A stretch of 64,000 nucleotides of DNA from Gordionus sp. m RMFG-2023 (lineage: Eukaryota > Nematomorpha > Gordioida > Chordodea > Parachordodidae): positions 48,089,366 to 48,153,365 of the forward strand of contig NC_088777.1 in the NCBI RefSeq assembly GCF_954871325.1, given 5' to 3'. Shown piece by piece: positions 24,443-36,355 of this stretch (its first letter is position 1; each line of letters begins with the position of its first letter). The position numbers and the translations under genes are program-made. Under the pieces are notes generated by a model. It did not search any database. It was not told the origin of the DNA and was given only the letters and a program-made list of their open reading frames with translations.

Positions 24443-25726
24443 TTAAATGAATGGATACGTTTTTGGAGGTGTAAAAGATTTCCTTATGAGTTTTGTAATT
24501 TCCTCTCTGTAACCGGGGTTGAATAGGAAATTGGAATAAAAAGTAAGAGTTACAAACATGTATTCCACTAATGTACAAACAATCAAAACCAATTCGTGGC
24601 GGTCAGATATTGAATGAGAGTCCACAAAGTCGATGACTATCATATATAGAGAGACCGGAAATAGGAAGATTATAAATTCCAAAGTATTTATAAGCAACAT
24701 TCTCTTATTTATATTGTATTCCTTCCATTTTCGTTCCATTTTAAATTCTTGAATATTGATCACATTGGTGGGGCTCGTGGAGCTGTCCAGGTGAAAAATC
24801 TTTGAGCTTTTCCGTTTTAGTCTCATGTCATTAGAGATATTGATAAAGTCAGGTTGAAAATTTAAGCTGCAGGAAGTTGTGCTTTCGACTTTTTTTCTAT
24901 CTCTTAGAAGTAGATCAGGTGTCGCTAGATTCAGCAATTTATGCTGCTCAGATTTACGTCTCAGAAAATTCTTCTTACGTTTCAAGAATAAAATGTTGAA
25001 TATATAAATTGCGATTACTGGTAGGTATTTTGTCATGAATTCTCGTAGGAGTCCATAAATTATCCACGAATTCCGTTCCCGCGACGTTTTGAGAGGTACT
25101 AAATTCCGTAGGTACAATAAAAAGTCGGGCTCCATATCACAAATATTGGTTATTTCGATGACCTGGTACCACCAAGCGGAGGGTATGAACCATATTAGCA
25201 AGTAAATGAAGCTTCCCAATATTACAAGTTTTATTCTACGGTTAGTGAAATACTCCCTGTAATAAAAAGGGTACAATATGGCTACCATTTTGGAAGTCGC
25301 GAATATGAGGCATATGCTGAAGGAGAGATTCAAAAAAGTTTTGGCTAGAGGAAAATGTAAGGTAGCTAGGTAATGTTTCCAAGCATAGCCATTCCAATTC
25401 CACAGATAATATTCACCGAAACTTTCCAATAAAGGGTAAAAAAACATGAAAAGCAGGTTGACCAGGTTTATGGCGTAAAAAGCCTTCAATAGAATGACTC
25501 TTATGCATTTTGATTTATCCTTCCAGGCTGCGTAAAGTCCAATCGAGTTACCTATCAACCCAATTACCCACATAACTAAGGTAAAAACGGCCATTGTGAA
25601 TACTTTTCGCGCTCGTGACATCTTAAAATGTGTGCAATTCAAGGTTGCGTTAAAAATATTTATATTCAAATCTAACGATACATTGTTGAAGGTCTGGAAT
25701 ATATTTTCTCTAGAATTTGAAAGCAT
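24443..25726 (-). CDS. Rhodopsin-like orphan GPCR, paralogue A (single exon, 427 aa)
   Basis: A seven-pass receptor of the plasma membrane; ligand unknown. The extracellular N-terminus has sequons at N15, N26 and N30. Hydrophobic segments follow in GPCR order: TM1 with LIGNSIGLYAAW (about 43-68), TM2 (about 79-108), TM3 HFPLAKTFLNLSFSICLIFA, TM4 ending FIPSAWW, TM5 LREFMTKYLPVIAIYIFNIL, TM6 EFIIFLFPVSLYMI and TM7 ending NFLFNPGYREE. The GN of TM1 and the NP of TM7 fit class A. The DRY position reads SKM, and NPxxY is altered to NPGYR. A long third loop (about 250-330) is rich in Lys, Arg and Ser. An in-frame TAA lies 24 bases upstream of the A-tract before the ATG, supporting this start. It is intact and intronless, and is a paralogue of the genes at 33848 and 39702. 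Confidence 0.85.
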   Translation of the reverse strand: MLSNSRENIFQTFNNVSLDLNINIFNATLNCTHFKMSRARKVFTMAVFTLVMWVIGLIGNSIGLYAAWKDKSKCIRVILLKAFYAINLVNLLFMFFYPLLESFGEYYLWNWNGYAWKHYLATLHFPLAKTFLNLSFSICLIFATSKMVAILYPFYYREYFTNRRIKLVILGSFIYLLIWFIPSAWWYQVIEITNICDMEPDFLLYLRNLVPLKTSRERNSWIIYGLLREFMTKYLPVIAIYIFNILFLKRKKNFLRRKSEQHKLLNLATPDLLLRDRKKVESTTSCSLNFQPDFINISNDMRLKRKSSKIFHLDSSTSPTNVINIQEFKMERKWKEYNINKRMLLINTLEFIIFLFPVSLYMIVIDFVDSHSISDRHELVLIVCTLVEYMFVTLTFYSNFLFNPGYREEITKLIRKSFTPPKTYPFI

Positions 25727-26618
25727 TTTTTTTTTATTATTATTTTAAAAAAAAATATAACAAAATATAAAACACAAAATCTAAAATTAATAAATATTTC
25801 AATAATAATTATATTTATTTTATAAATTATGAAAAATAAAATATCAATAATGATAATTAACATTATTTAAAATTTATTTTTAAAAAAATATTACTTCATA
25901 CAGAATTTATGGATTAAATTGGAAGAAAGAAAACTAGTTTAGGATCCTAAATAAAATAGTGTGTTTAAAGGCTCTATTTGGCAAATTTTAAACTAGGATT
26001 TCAACCAAAATGTTATTGCGTTAGGCCTATATATTTTGTATAATAGATGTCCAAGCGTTTCCATCTATATGATTAAAAATAATCCAAGCTTGCTTAATAA
26101 TTGTTAACTAAAATATTGGGTTGGTCATTATTGAAAAATCTATCCGTTTACCAACACTATTCAATCGCCAGCTCACTCCGGCTCCTCAAAGAATTCATCA
26201 TAAATGGGAAATATGGAAAATTATCAAAAAATAAATGAGAAAACATTCTGGTTCAGTTTGCCTCCACATAAAAAAATAAAAAAAAATAAACTTTCGCTTT
26301 TAAAAATCGAAAAATTATTAGTTTATGCAAATAAAATAAAGAAAGAAAGAAAGAAAGAAATAAAGAAAGAAAATCGAATACGAATAATTGTTAAAATAAA
26401 TTTATTTGTTCGAATAATAACACTTTCATTATTTCAATTTAGATTAAACTATTCAAGAAATTAAAAATTACTAAGGTCATGTCCTGGTTAGTCTTATTTT
26501 GTCCCAGGTTAAACAGATTTTGAATTAGGACACCCTTGGTTTTTTTAAAAGGTGTGCACTTTAAATAAATACCTTGGTTTGGAAAAGAGTCACAAAGATA
26601 CTTTAACCGACTTAAATC

Positions 26619-26768
26619 CATCTTTCTTATTAGACTGTTCATTGGAAGCTATATAGACGGCTAAGCACCATCTTTCTTCTTAGAATGTTCAGGGAAAGCT
26701 ATATAGGACACGGCTAAACATTATCTTTCTTCTTAGACTGTTCAGGGGAGACTATATAGGATGGCCAA
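26619..26768. repeat. Three tandem units of about 50 bp
   Basis: Three imperfect head-to-tail units share ATCTTTCTTCTTAGACTGTTC and CTATATAGGA. Units differ by a few substitutions and 2-4-bp indels. Confidence 0.8.
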
Positions 26769-27467
26769 TTAGAATTACTGATTAGAAATAAAGCGAACCA
26801 CCAGGACACGGCGTCCGTTTCCATGGTATAATAATTTATATTCTTCATTTCCACTCCTTTATTTTTCACAAAATTTAAAATTTATTTTTTCTTTTGGAAA
26901 TCGTTTAAAAAAGATAGAAATCGTTGAAGAAGTAGAATATCTAATCGTTTCAAATGAATGACACCAGATACGCATGAAATATGAAATCCAAAAACCAGAG
27001 ACTTTTACCCCCCTTCCTTTTGAGATTCGAACCAGAAATAGGAATCCAAACTCATTAAGAACCAATTCTAGAACCGTTCCTATCAAAACTGCGTGTAATA
27101 TGTGTGATTTATTTTAGAAGATGTTTATATATTTGCTTAAAGATTTTTGAGATTTATTTTGATTGCTTTAGCAAAGTTTGTGAACCAAATCTGAAACCCT
27201 AAAAACTGTGTCAAATTGAAACTGGAACGTATATCAACTTTTTATCTTGAATCGGAAAAAATAACTTTCTTTTACAGAGCCTAAATGGGAACTAGAGACC
27301 ACTTTTGTTAAGATTCCAAAACTCTTATTTTCTAATTATTTTTCCCTCTGTTTTCCGAAAGAGTTATATAGAATCTATGAGTAGATTGGCTGAAAGGGTC
27401 GCTTTAGAATTATTTATTTAAAATATTTTTATTATACTATTCAATTTTAAATTCAAGCTTATATAAT

Positions 27468-27665
27468 TAGTCTTGTTAAATGGCTCATTTAAAGCCGATT
27501 CTTAAAAACTGTTAACTCGACATGTTAGCCAGAAGCAATATTGCCTAAGCCTGCCTCGATATTTCGCTAATAAATGTCCAAACCTTTGTAGCAACTATGA
27601 GTAAAATCTTCACCGTTTTTATAATATTTTTCGGGATAAATGAGTTAGCCGTTTAACAACACTAG
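27468..27665. repeat. Foldback MITE (family A)
   Basis: It begins TTAGTCTTGTTAAATGGCTC and ends GAGTTAGCCGTTTAACAACACTA, with the family centre (AAGCCTGCCTCGATATTTCG, AATAAATGTCCAAACCTTTG). No clear target duplication. Confidence 0.7.
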
Positions 27666-28244
27666 GTATAAAAGTCCAGATATCAATTCAGGGTAAATTC
27701 TTAATTTGGGAATCTAACAGCGCTATTCTATCTTGGATATTTTCTATTACAGCGAAGTTATACTAAGGACTTGATTTATTTTATTTTTTAAAAATAAAAA
27801 TTTAAATTTTGAAAATATTGTACTTTGATAAATGAAAACTATTAGAGTGTTTAAACGGAAAAATGTTTTTTAAAACATCTATATATAAAATTTTATATTA
27901 TATAATTTTAATAAAATTTCAAAATATATAAAAAATAAGTGCTCAGCCATAAATAATTAATGAGAACTTAATATTTTAAATATCGAAATTGAAATTCATA
28001 AATATAAAATCGAAATTAAATTCTCATATTCTTGCCAGGCCATTTTTATTGATTTTTATATATTTACAGGGAATCATAATGAATATTTGATAAGAAAATG
28101 AATCGTTTTAGAAAAATTAAAAATTTATAAAACGAATTTTAGGACACCGGTTCCTAGAAAACTTCCAGGGTTTTGAGATCTTATTTATCGCAGCAGGTCT
28201 GTCATTATAATTCCGATGATAACTTTATAACAAGATATTAGGGC

Positions 28245-28467
28245 AAGTGTTGTTAAACGGCTCGTTTTGAGACAATTCTTTGAAACGGCTAACTCAATAT
28301 TTCATCCAGAAAAGTATTAAGCAAGCCTGAAGATCTTGCTCGTAGAAGGATCAGAGTTTTAGACATATATTATCGAAATCTCGAGGCTTAGGCAATATTT
28401 TTCTGGTTAAAATATTGAGTTTGCCGTTTTAAAAAATAGGCTCAAAACGAGCCCTTTAACAACACTA
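28245..28467. repeat. Foldback MITE (family A), full-length with 8-bp target duplication
   Basis: Ends are AAGTGTTGTTAAACGGCTCG and CGAGCCCTTTAACAACACTA, with self-complementarity through most of the 223 bp. It is flanked by perfect direct repeats ATTAGGGC at 28237-28244 and 28468-28475. An 8-bp duplication and TAGNGTTG-type ends point to mobilisation by a hAT transposase. Confidence 0.85.
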
Positions 28468-28910
28468 ATTAGGGCTTTCCCTCACAAACATAATCTTAAA
28501 GATAAGTTGTTAAATATTTTTTTAAAATCTTTTACCCTATATTGTAAATTCTGATACAATTACTTAAACTTACAGCAAATTTTTAAAAAATTTAAGATCT
28601 GAATTAAATTATTTTATAAATGAATTAAAGGCTAAATTAAATTTAAATAATGTAATGGATATGGATAATCTCAAATTCTTATTCATTTAGCGTTCAAGAG
28701 TACAAGGCAATACAAATCAAAAATTTTCTTTACAAACCCAAAAATTATTTTAAAATAAACAAATTAATAGCAGTATAATATGAATGTAAGCATGATATCA
28801 AGAACAGGCATAATATAATCCTATCATAAATATAGGTCTAAAAAATACCTTTAAAAGTGAATACGATCCTCCTAAACAATGATTTCAAGTTTAGCCTTAT
28901 CAAGAAAGAG

Positions 28911-31281
28911 GGTAAGCGGAGAAATAATTCCCCGGAAAAAAAAACCGGAAAAAATTCACCGGAAAAAAATCCCCTGGAAAATAATTCCCCAGAAAAAAAA
29001 ATCCCAGGAAAAAAAATCTCATGAAAAAATATCCCCTGGAAGATAATTCCCCGGAAAATAATTCCTCGGAAAAAAAATCCTTTGGAAAATAATTCCCCGG
29101 AAAAATATTCCCCTGCAAAAAATTCCCCGGAAATAGATTCCCCATTTTTTAGATTTTAAATTATATTTAGGTGGTATATTCTTTGTAATTTTGAAACAAA
29201 CGATTTTCATTTAGTTTTTTTATTACTTTTTATAAAATTTTCTTTTACTATTTTAAGCATTTTTGATAATTTTAATAAATTTTTTATGTTTATTCTTCCG
29301 TTAAATAAGCATGCTAAAATTTTTCATGAGGGCTATTCCTACAATTTTCATAAAAATACGAAAAATTTTAAAAGATATAAATGTACATTATATAATGCTG
29401 AAAAATGCCCAGTTATTTTGAAATATTACAATGAAAATGACTATTCAATCCACTCATAGGAAGATTCAAGAATTGGGGTTAGAATCATCATATCGGAATG
29501 ATCCAACCTTATGTTTATTTGCAGCTATGATCGATGGATTAGCATTCTTACCTATACACGATGTCAAACGAGGTATTATTTAAAAACCATTGTATCGTAT
29601 GAAAACCAAGAATTAATGATTTATTTTGATAAAAATTATGTGAATGGAGAATTGAGATATGGGAGAAACTTTCAAAGGCAAGTAGAGGCCATTGTTCCCA
29701 TTTGAAACATGGAATGTGTTCAACGTTACGATTGCTGGGGAAAATAGAACAAACAATGTATGTGAAGGATGGAATAATCGATTTCAGCATATTATAGGCC
29801 ACAAAAAACCTAAGATATGGGAACTAATCGAAAAAAATGAGGATGGAAATAGCCGTCGACATGGGCAAAATCGGCCAATGGAGTATTGGGACATACACTC
29901 CCAAAAAAATCGTCGTTATGCAACGAAACAAAATATTTAAAAAAAACTTATGTATGATTTTTTAGAAGAGAGAAGGGACTTGCCTAATTTTCTCTCTTCA
30001 AATGGAGAACATAAACGTTCTAGATTTGTTTCATTTGAATAATATAATTTATTATTTCATATATCATTTAATAAAATTATAATTATTTCTTTTCTGTAAA
30101 TTTTAAAAAAAATTCATAAGCAAAATAATAATTTTTAGATTCGAAAAATATAATATTCACTGCTGATAATCACCTCTGGATGTATTTTGATTAAAATGGT
30201 TAGCATTTTTCATTACTTTTGGCAGTATTTAATTAAAATTGGGCAGTAAAAAATATAATTTTGTAAGTTTTATATTGATTTTGTATTCAGTCAGTTAAAT
30301 TCTTAAATTAGGTAAATACTTCAGTAAAATAATTTATATCAAATAGAGGGGATCAGATTGAATTGCAAATTTACTATTTCGCCACAGAATTTATAATTAT
30401 ATTATTTAATAGCTTATCCTTATAAAAACAAAAAGGGGCGCTATTTAAGAGTTAGTAAATTGTGAAAAGCCTCTTATCTCCAACTGATATTTAAATTTTT
30501 AATATATTTCTAAAAAAAATGATTAAAATTTGTGTAAAAATAATTTTTTTTTTAAAGTAAAAATTTGATTTTTAATAAATATCTAAAGTTGATGAAAATG
30601 TGTAAAGGTGAATTAGATTTATTTAACTTTCGTTTTATTATTTAAAACCTCAAATCCTCGAAGGAATTTGACTTTAAAAAACATTTCTATTTAAATAAAT
30701 AGTGCAGAGCAGATCCGGCTCAAAAAATGATATGAATTTATGCCAGGCCAAAATAAAAAAGCTGGCCTTTATCATTACTTAACTTATAATAATATTTAGC
30801 TTAATATTACAGAGACTAGGTAATTTTTGAATTGATAAATCCGGGCCTTAATAAAAAATCTGAGCTGGCCATAATATTTTGCATAATATCAGAGAGACTT
30901 GGTATCCAATTCGTTTATTTTATAAATATTGCTTTGTTTAATTTTCACTAAACCTGGGTTCGGGATAAGTCCATAACATTATACATTATATTTATTAGTA
31001 TTACTTAAGAAATTTAAGTTTTTGTTAGGTTTAATATTAATCACAAGAATATTTTATTTTGAATTTTTACAGGAAGTTTTGACGATTTGTTTCAAAAAAT
31101 TTTTTAGGGATTTTTTTTTCCGGGGATATTTTTTCCTATATTGTTAATTTTATAAAAATAATTTAATATTTTATAGGATTTAAAAAATGGGGAATTTTTT
31201 TCCTAGGAAATTTTTTCCGGGGAATTATTTTCCAAGAGAATTTTTTCAGAGATTTTTTTCAGGAGAATTATTTTCCTAGAT
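28911..31281. mobile_element. Mutator-like element with tandem-array inverted ends
   Basis: A 2.37-kb DNA transposon flanked by the 11-bp direct repeat TCAAGAAAGAG (28900-28910 and 31282-31292), in the 9-11-bp range typical of Mutator-like elements. Both ends are arrays of a roughly 15-bp unit (GGAAAATAATTCCCC and variants with long A-runs): left 28911-29145, right about 31095-31281 in the opposite orientation. Between them lies a decayed transposase (29295-30040). The large missing middle of the transposase makes this a non-autonomous copy. Confidence 0.8.
29295..30040 (+). pseudogene. Decayed MULE transposase with FLYWCH finger
   Basis: The plus strand first reads NKHAKIFHEGYSYNFHKNTK and YKCTLYNAEKCPVILKYY, which fits a FLYWCH zinc finger (HEGY, then C...C, ending in IH). 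It then jumps to the C-terminal part of a MULE transposase: GLAFLPIHDVKRGI, LMIYFDKNYVNGELRYGR, FPFETWNVF and RTNNVCEGWNNRFQHIIGHK. The catalytic DDE core expected between these parts is absent (only about 60 bp remain there). The pieces lie in different frames, with changes near 29575 and 29700 and in-frame stops, so no active transposase is made. Confidence 0.75.
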
Positions 31282-33345
31282 TCAAGAAAGAGCGTCTCAC
31301 ATATCTAGAGTTACCCTTAGGGAATTAAAACTCCTCCAAATTTTTTGCAGACTCTTTAAGGTATTTTTTACATATGAATGATAACCCACTACCAAATAGT
31401 CCTTTTTCTATTAAAGAATTACCTTGTAATTCCTTTTTTTTACTCCGTATGATCGACACCTATTTTTCAATATCTTACCATCTTTGCTACCCACGAGCAT
31501 GAGGTGATAGTCTTGACAGAACGAATATTCAATATTAAATTGAAGGATTTATTTTAGCTACGGACTACCCTACCCAACAATGCAGGTGAAATTAGTATAC
31601 GCTAACCTTCCTTACTCCTCGCCCGCACCTTCAATCTCATTCATCATATGGCTAAATCATCAGCAAGTTAACCACACATCTGGATCCTTTAATTCAGACC
31701 ATCGACCTTAGGAAGTATTATTTCCTCGACTTACCTTTAACCTCCTTGTAGAGAGATTAGAATCTACACTTTGATTGACAATACGGTCGCATTTCCTAAT
31801 GGAGAAGCTAACCTGAGAAACGGTCTCTTTTCAACTTACTCTAGAAACTGTTATGAATTCCTTGAAGCCATCCCTTTAAGAAGATCAGCTTTCTCGCGCC
31901 ATTAGACTCAAACTTAATTTTCTAACTTATGCAAAAGATCGTCACTTCCTACATTGCAAACGATGTAGATACATATTCTAAGACATACTAAATACAATGA
32001 CATTATATATCTTGTCTTGAAATCTGCTGGATTTCTTCATACACTTTTGCAAACTGGACTTTACAATACAGGTAGTAAGGGTTCTGATAATTCATCCAAG
32101 ATATCACGCTCGTTTATGGTAATAGCCTTTAAGGCATAAACAAATTGAACAAATTAAAACTAAAAACCATTCAAAATCATCATAAAGTGATGCCCCATAT
32201 CCTTCCTCGTGTAAATTAAGTTAACCTCGAATAAATACTTGGATTTTAATAAAATTAGACATAAATGGTATGCAACAGTATTACTAGCAAAGCGGATTAG
32301 ACATCCATCACTGTTCTAACTCGGTCTCCATTAAATATTGCATTATTATTATTATTATATAATGAATATATGGATAAACTATCAATACTTATCTAGACTG
32401 ACAATGAATCATTTACAAAGGCATTAAAAAGGGTAATAGTTTTATTGAAAGGCATTTAGTTTAAATCTGAAAGATATTTCGACAATATGTGAAAGGTGCA
32501 TTCTCTGATTTCCATATTGAACGCGATAAATGAAATCAGGTTAAGCCTTTTCTTAAATTAATATATTTATCGATTGTTAAGCTATAAGAGTCAAGGTATT
32601 TTAATTATTTTGCATATAACATAGGTTTAATATTGATAGGTTGAGAAAAATCAACTTGTAAATGAGTCAATAAAATATATAAAATATTATTATCACTAAT
32701 ATAAAAAATATGTTTTTTCAATCTTGATTTAAAATATAACTCACAATGATCACATATATATATTTGTTAAAATAGTGCGTTATTAAAATATCAGGCGCTT
32801 TGCGGCATTTATCATCTATTAAGCGGTAGGGTAAAATAAATTTTTTAAATAGTTCATTTAGATTTGGAAAATTTAATAATCAGAAGAAATGAATCAGTTA
32901 CGATAGAAAAAGCATTATAATAATTAGAAAGTTTATAAAAGAAGATATTCCTCTTAAATGAATGCCGAAGCTCTAGGTTTAAGCGATATTTTTTTAACGA
33001 AAATCTAAATATATTAGATGATCATAGCTCTTTCGACTTAAGGCCAAACGTCAATCTTATGCTGGAAAGAAGTGTCAGGTCCATATCCAATATATAACCA
33101 TCTTGGGACAGAGTAGTCCCCATCTGTCTTATCTTCCTCATTCTTATTTTTTTCTAGTTTCCCCAAATTAGATAAAAAATTGGTTTGGAAGAAAATAACG
33201 ATAAAGTCTTCCCCGTAAATATTTATATAAAAAAAGGTCTGAAATAGTTATACATTATTTTATATATTTATTTATAACCAAATAATATCGATAAGTATTT
33301 GGATGAACAACGCATACGAGAGAAATTTACGATCATATGGTTTAT
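31282..33345. other. Intergenic DNA between the MULE and the next MITE
   Basis: 31300-32150 is less A+T-rich than usual and looks like the relic of an insert, but I find no frame longer than about 50 codons and no recognisable motif. 32150-33345 is plain A+T-rich DNA with a TTA/ATT microsatellite near 32345. Confidence 0.4.
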
Positions 33346-33540
33346 TGTTGCTAGACGGCTATGAGCCAATTTTTAAACGACTAACTCAATATTTCGTCCA
33401 AAAATTACGTTACGCACACCTGAAAGATTTTGCTCATTGATGAAACAAAGATTTGGACATCTATTGGAGAAAATCTCGAGGTTTAGGCGATATTTTTCTG
33501 GCTAAAATATTGAGTTAGCCATTTTTAAAAACACTGCATA
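33346..33540. repeat. Foldback MITE (family A), ends eroded
   Basis: It shares GACTAACTCAATATTTCGTCC, GATTTTGCTCATTGATG and AAATCTCGAGGTTTAGGCGA with the full-length copy at 28245. The right end lacks the outer AACAACACT. Confidence 0.7.
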
Positions 33541-33847
33541 AGCTATACTATGCACCACCCGGATATACCAAAGATCTCAATTTCGACCGAATTGGAGTTA
33601 AAACTTTACAATATTCAAACAATGATTTGATGTGCTCATTAAAAAAAAATCATATATAGTCGTTGTGTCTCGGCATACCAAATAAATCTTTTATTTCGAT
33701 ACGAAATATAAAATCAAAATTATCATTACTAAATAAATTTGATCATAGATGAAAATCTTATTTTAAAATATAAATCGGGAAAATAAAATAACGCATTGGA
33801 TATCGTTCATTTTCATTTTTTCTAAACAAAATTTTATTTTTTATTTT

Positions 33848-35155
33848 TTATAGATTCCATTTCTCTTCATATCTATTTTGAGATTTTCTTAAAATCTTAA
33901 CGACCTCTTCCCGGTAACCGGGGTTAAACAGAAAATTAACGTAGAAAGTAAATGACACGTACATATATTCCACCAGGGTACAAATGCTGAAAACAAATTC
34001 TTGATGATCAGATATGGTATGAGATTCTAAAAAATCAACGAGTATCATGTATAGGGGCACCGGAAATAGGAAAATTAAATATTCCAACATATTTATGAGT
34101 AACATTCTCTTGTTTATTTTATATTCCTTCAACTTGAGTTTTATTTTGAGTTCCTGGATATTGATCAGCTGAGTGGTATTAGTCGGGCTATCACAGTGAA
34201 GAGATATGGATCTTTGAATTCCATTTCCAATACCATCGGCGATATTAATAACCGCAATTTGGACCTTTGAGGTAGAGGAAGCTGTTTTTTCAACCATTTC
34301 ATCATTTACGAGCAGGTTGGGTATCTCCGTTATCCCTTCTATCCCATCTGTTAATTTAAGGTCAGGTTTACATTTTAGGAACTCCTTCTTGCGTTTCAAA
34401 GACCAGATGTTGAAGATAGAAATTATTGCTAAAGGTAGGAATTTAGTCATGAATTCTCGAAACAGTCCATATGTTATCCAAGCGTTTTTCTCACGCAACG
34501 TTTTGAAGGTTACCAACTTCCATGAGTACAATAAGAAGAAGGGGTCGCAAATATTCACAATTTTGATTACATGAAACCACCATGCAGAGGGCAAAAACCA
34601 GATCAGCAAATAAATAAAGCAGCCTAAAATCATAAGTTTGATTTTTCGGGTAGTAAAATGTTCTCTGTAGTAGATTGGATATGATATGGCTATGATTTGA
34701 GCAAATGCGAATATGACGCATATACTGAAAGAGAGATTCAAAAAGGTTTTGGCAAGCGGGAAATGTAAGGTAGATAGGTAATATTTCCAAGTATATCTAT
34801 TCCAAAATTTCCATAAGCAGTATTCAGCGAGGCCATCCAACAAAGGATATAAATACATAAAACATAAGTTAATAAGATTTATAGCGTAGTAGGCTTTCAT
34901 CAAAGAAACCCTGATGTATTTCGACCTGTCCTCCCAGGCCGCGTATAGTCCAATCGAATTGCCTATAATCCCAATTGTCCATATCACCAAATTGAAAACG
35001 ATCCTTATGTATAACCTGGGCACATGATGAGTCTTCCAAGATGTGCAATTAAGGCTGACGTTAAGAAATTTTTTGTCCAAGAATGTGCTTCGATTTAATG
35101 ACCCGTTATAAACCTCATAGATAAAAAATATATTCTCTGTCAACTTCGCGATCAT
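33848..35155 (-). CDS. Rhodopsin-like orphan GPCR, paralogue B (single exon, about 435 aa)
   Basis: A second seven-pass receptor, closely related to A and C. Conserved blocks are IGIIGNSIGLYAAW (TM1), HFPLAKTFLNLSFSICVIFA (TM3), WFLPSAWWFHV (TM4), REFMTKFLPLAIISIFNIW (TM5), LEYLIFLFPVPLYMI (TM6) and NFLFNPGYREE (TM7). The DRY position reads AQI. A further in-frame Met lies nine codons upstream (35182), but the one at 35155 aligns with the starts of both paralogues (MIAKLTENIF beside MLSNSRENIF and MISNSTEIIL) and has the same A-tract before the ATG, so I prefer it. N-glycosylation sequons precede TM1. The frame is open throughout, so it is probably functional. Spacing to paralogue A is about 8 kb, filled with transposons. 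Confidence 0.85.
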   Translation of the reverse strand: MIAKLTENIFFIYEVYNGSLNRSTFLDKKFLNVSLNCTSWKTHHVPRLYIRIVFNLVIWTIGIIGNSIGLYAAWEDRSKYIRVSLMKAYYAINLINLCFMYLYPLLDGLAEYCLWKFWNRYTWKYYLSTLHFPLAKTFLNLSFSICVIFAFAQIIAISYPIYYREHFTTRKIKLMILGCFIYLLIWFLPSAWWFHVIKIVNICDPFFLLYSWKLVTFKTLREKNAWITYGLFREFMTKFLPLAIISIFNIWSLKRKKEFLKCKPDLKLTDGIEGITEIPNLLVNDEMVEKTASSTSKVQIAVINIADGIGNGIQRSISLHCDSPTNTTQLINIQELKIKLKLKEYKINKRMLLINMLEYLIFLFPVPLYMILVDFLESHTISDHQEFVFSICTLVEYMYVSFTFYVNFLFNPGYREEVVKILRKSQNRYEEKWNL

Positions 35156-35349
35156 TTTTTTTAGATAGAATAAATTTAACAAGATAAATTAGTAATTGAT
35201 AAAAATTATATTGATTGTTTTTTTTTAAAATTTCCGATATAGTATATTTTACAAAAATTATTAAAAAAATCAATGTATTTTTATTTTATAAAAAATAAAA
35301 ATAATGACAATATTTTTTTTTTAAAGAAAAAATAAAACGTCAAATTGTA

Positions 35350-36265
35350 TTTAACCTAGAAGGTAAGATAAAATCAGAATTCCATTCTCTGGCCTCGTCG
35401 AAATGTCGAATGTTTTCAAATGAGCCTAACAAAATAATTATCAAAAGGCTCCACTCTGAGAGATCTAAAATCTTTTCTAAGCACCGATAATTTTTTATGG
35501 GCTTACCTCCCTAACTTTTTCATTTCCATACCAAATCTTCGATTTTTCCCTATATAATCTAACTTGCTCTTTCTGAAATACCTTAATAGACTATCTCCAA
35601 GTATTTTATCTTAATATCAACCAGCTCCCCAAATATTTCCGTATTTTATCGTTCTCAATGCAAACCTTATCTGAATTTTCCAGAATCCATTTGTCTCACT
35701 TTTCTTCCTTGGCCAACACAATTAAACTCCAGTGCCGCAACTATCAAAAAGGTTTTCAAGACTTCAGTAGCAATTTCGCTTGTTTTTTCGATTATTCCAA
35801 AATACTTTCGTTCTCTCTTCCTCAAGCCATATTTTCCATAATGCAATAGCCATGCCTCGATTTCCTTTAATTTCTAGTCTCCTATCAATACAGATTCGGA
35901 TACCAGTAAACTGATCTTTATATCTATGAACCCCTCAAAGCTTAAAGCAATTCCACCTTTGATTTTGCCCTATATCACAAGCCAACAAAATGGGCTCCGC
36001 CTCAATGTCTAGGTTATCGAAACCTATTAACAAAAAAAAATGGTTAGTCAGCTGTTTCCTATTCCTACCTTCATCTCAAAATATCTAGACATCTTCCGCG
36101 TTGTTCATTATTATTGTCTCATTATTATTATTGCATATTCTTTATCACCTTCGACCTGCTCTCCCTATGATACTTCTTAATCATCGGTCTAACAGCAAAA
36201 ACCATCTGCGCCGTTAACCACCACATTTGCAACGGTTTAGCCATCGCAGTTAATCAGTAATACAT
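35350..36265 (-). pseudogene. Unrecognised coding-like relic upstream of GPCR B
   Basis: The minus strand shows successive short open stretches of protein-like composition. It starts MAKPLQMWWLTAQMVFAVRP at about 36258, then has LDIEAEPILLACDIGQNQRW, NRGMAIALWKIWLEEERTK and similar pieces down to about 35360, interrupted by stops and frame changes. The region is distinctly less A+T-rich than its flanks. I do not recognise the family; an old retroelement or a dead gene are both possible. Confidence 0.35.
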
Positions 36266-36355
36266 CTCTTAATAAACTTAGTATTTCGCCCCCCTTTTAA
36301 AAGATAAAATAAAATTTATTATATAAAAAAAATTTCTGATTTTTGTTTGCATTAT

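Larger units (their letters stand above)
25727..28244. other. Spacer upstream of GPCR A with small repeats
   Basis: It contains a degraded family A MITE at about 26010-26160, a GAAA microsatellite at 26339-26371, and the tandem repeat and MITE listed separately. 26859-27086 has a modest minus-strand open frame with no recognisable similarity. No gene found. Confidence 0.5.

Noticed and set aside
26859-27086. Minus-strand 75-codon frame
   Set aside because: No recognisable motif; similar in length to chance frames in this window.
28900-29145. Minus-strand Phe/Gly/Pro-rich repeat protein
   Set aside because: It is the translation of the tandem array forming the left end of the Mutator-like element.
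34317-34790. Open frames on both strands inside GPCR B
   Set aside because: They lie within the intact GPCR frame and have no similarity of their own.
35156-35182. Upstream Met of GPCR B as start codon
   Set aside because: The nine extra residues are absent from both paralogues, and the Met at 35155 aligns with their starts and has the same A-tract before it.
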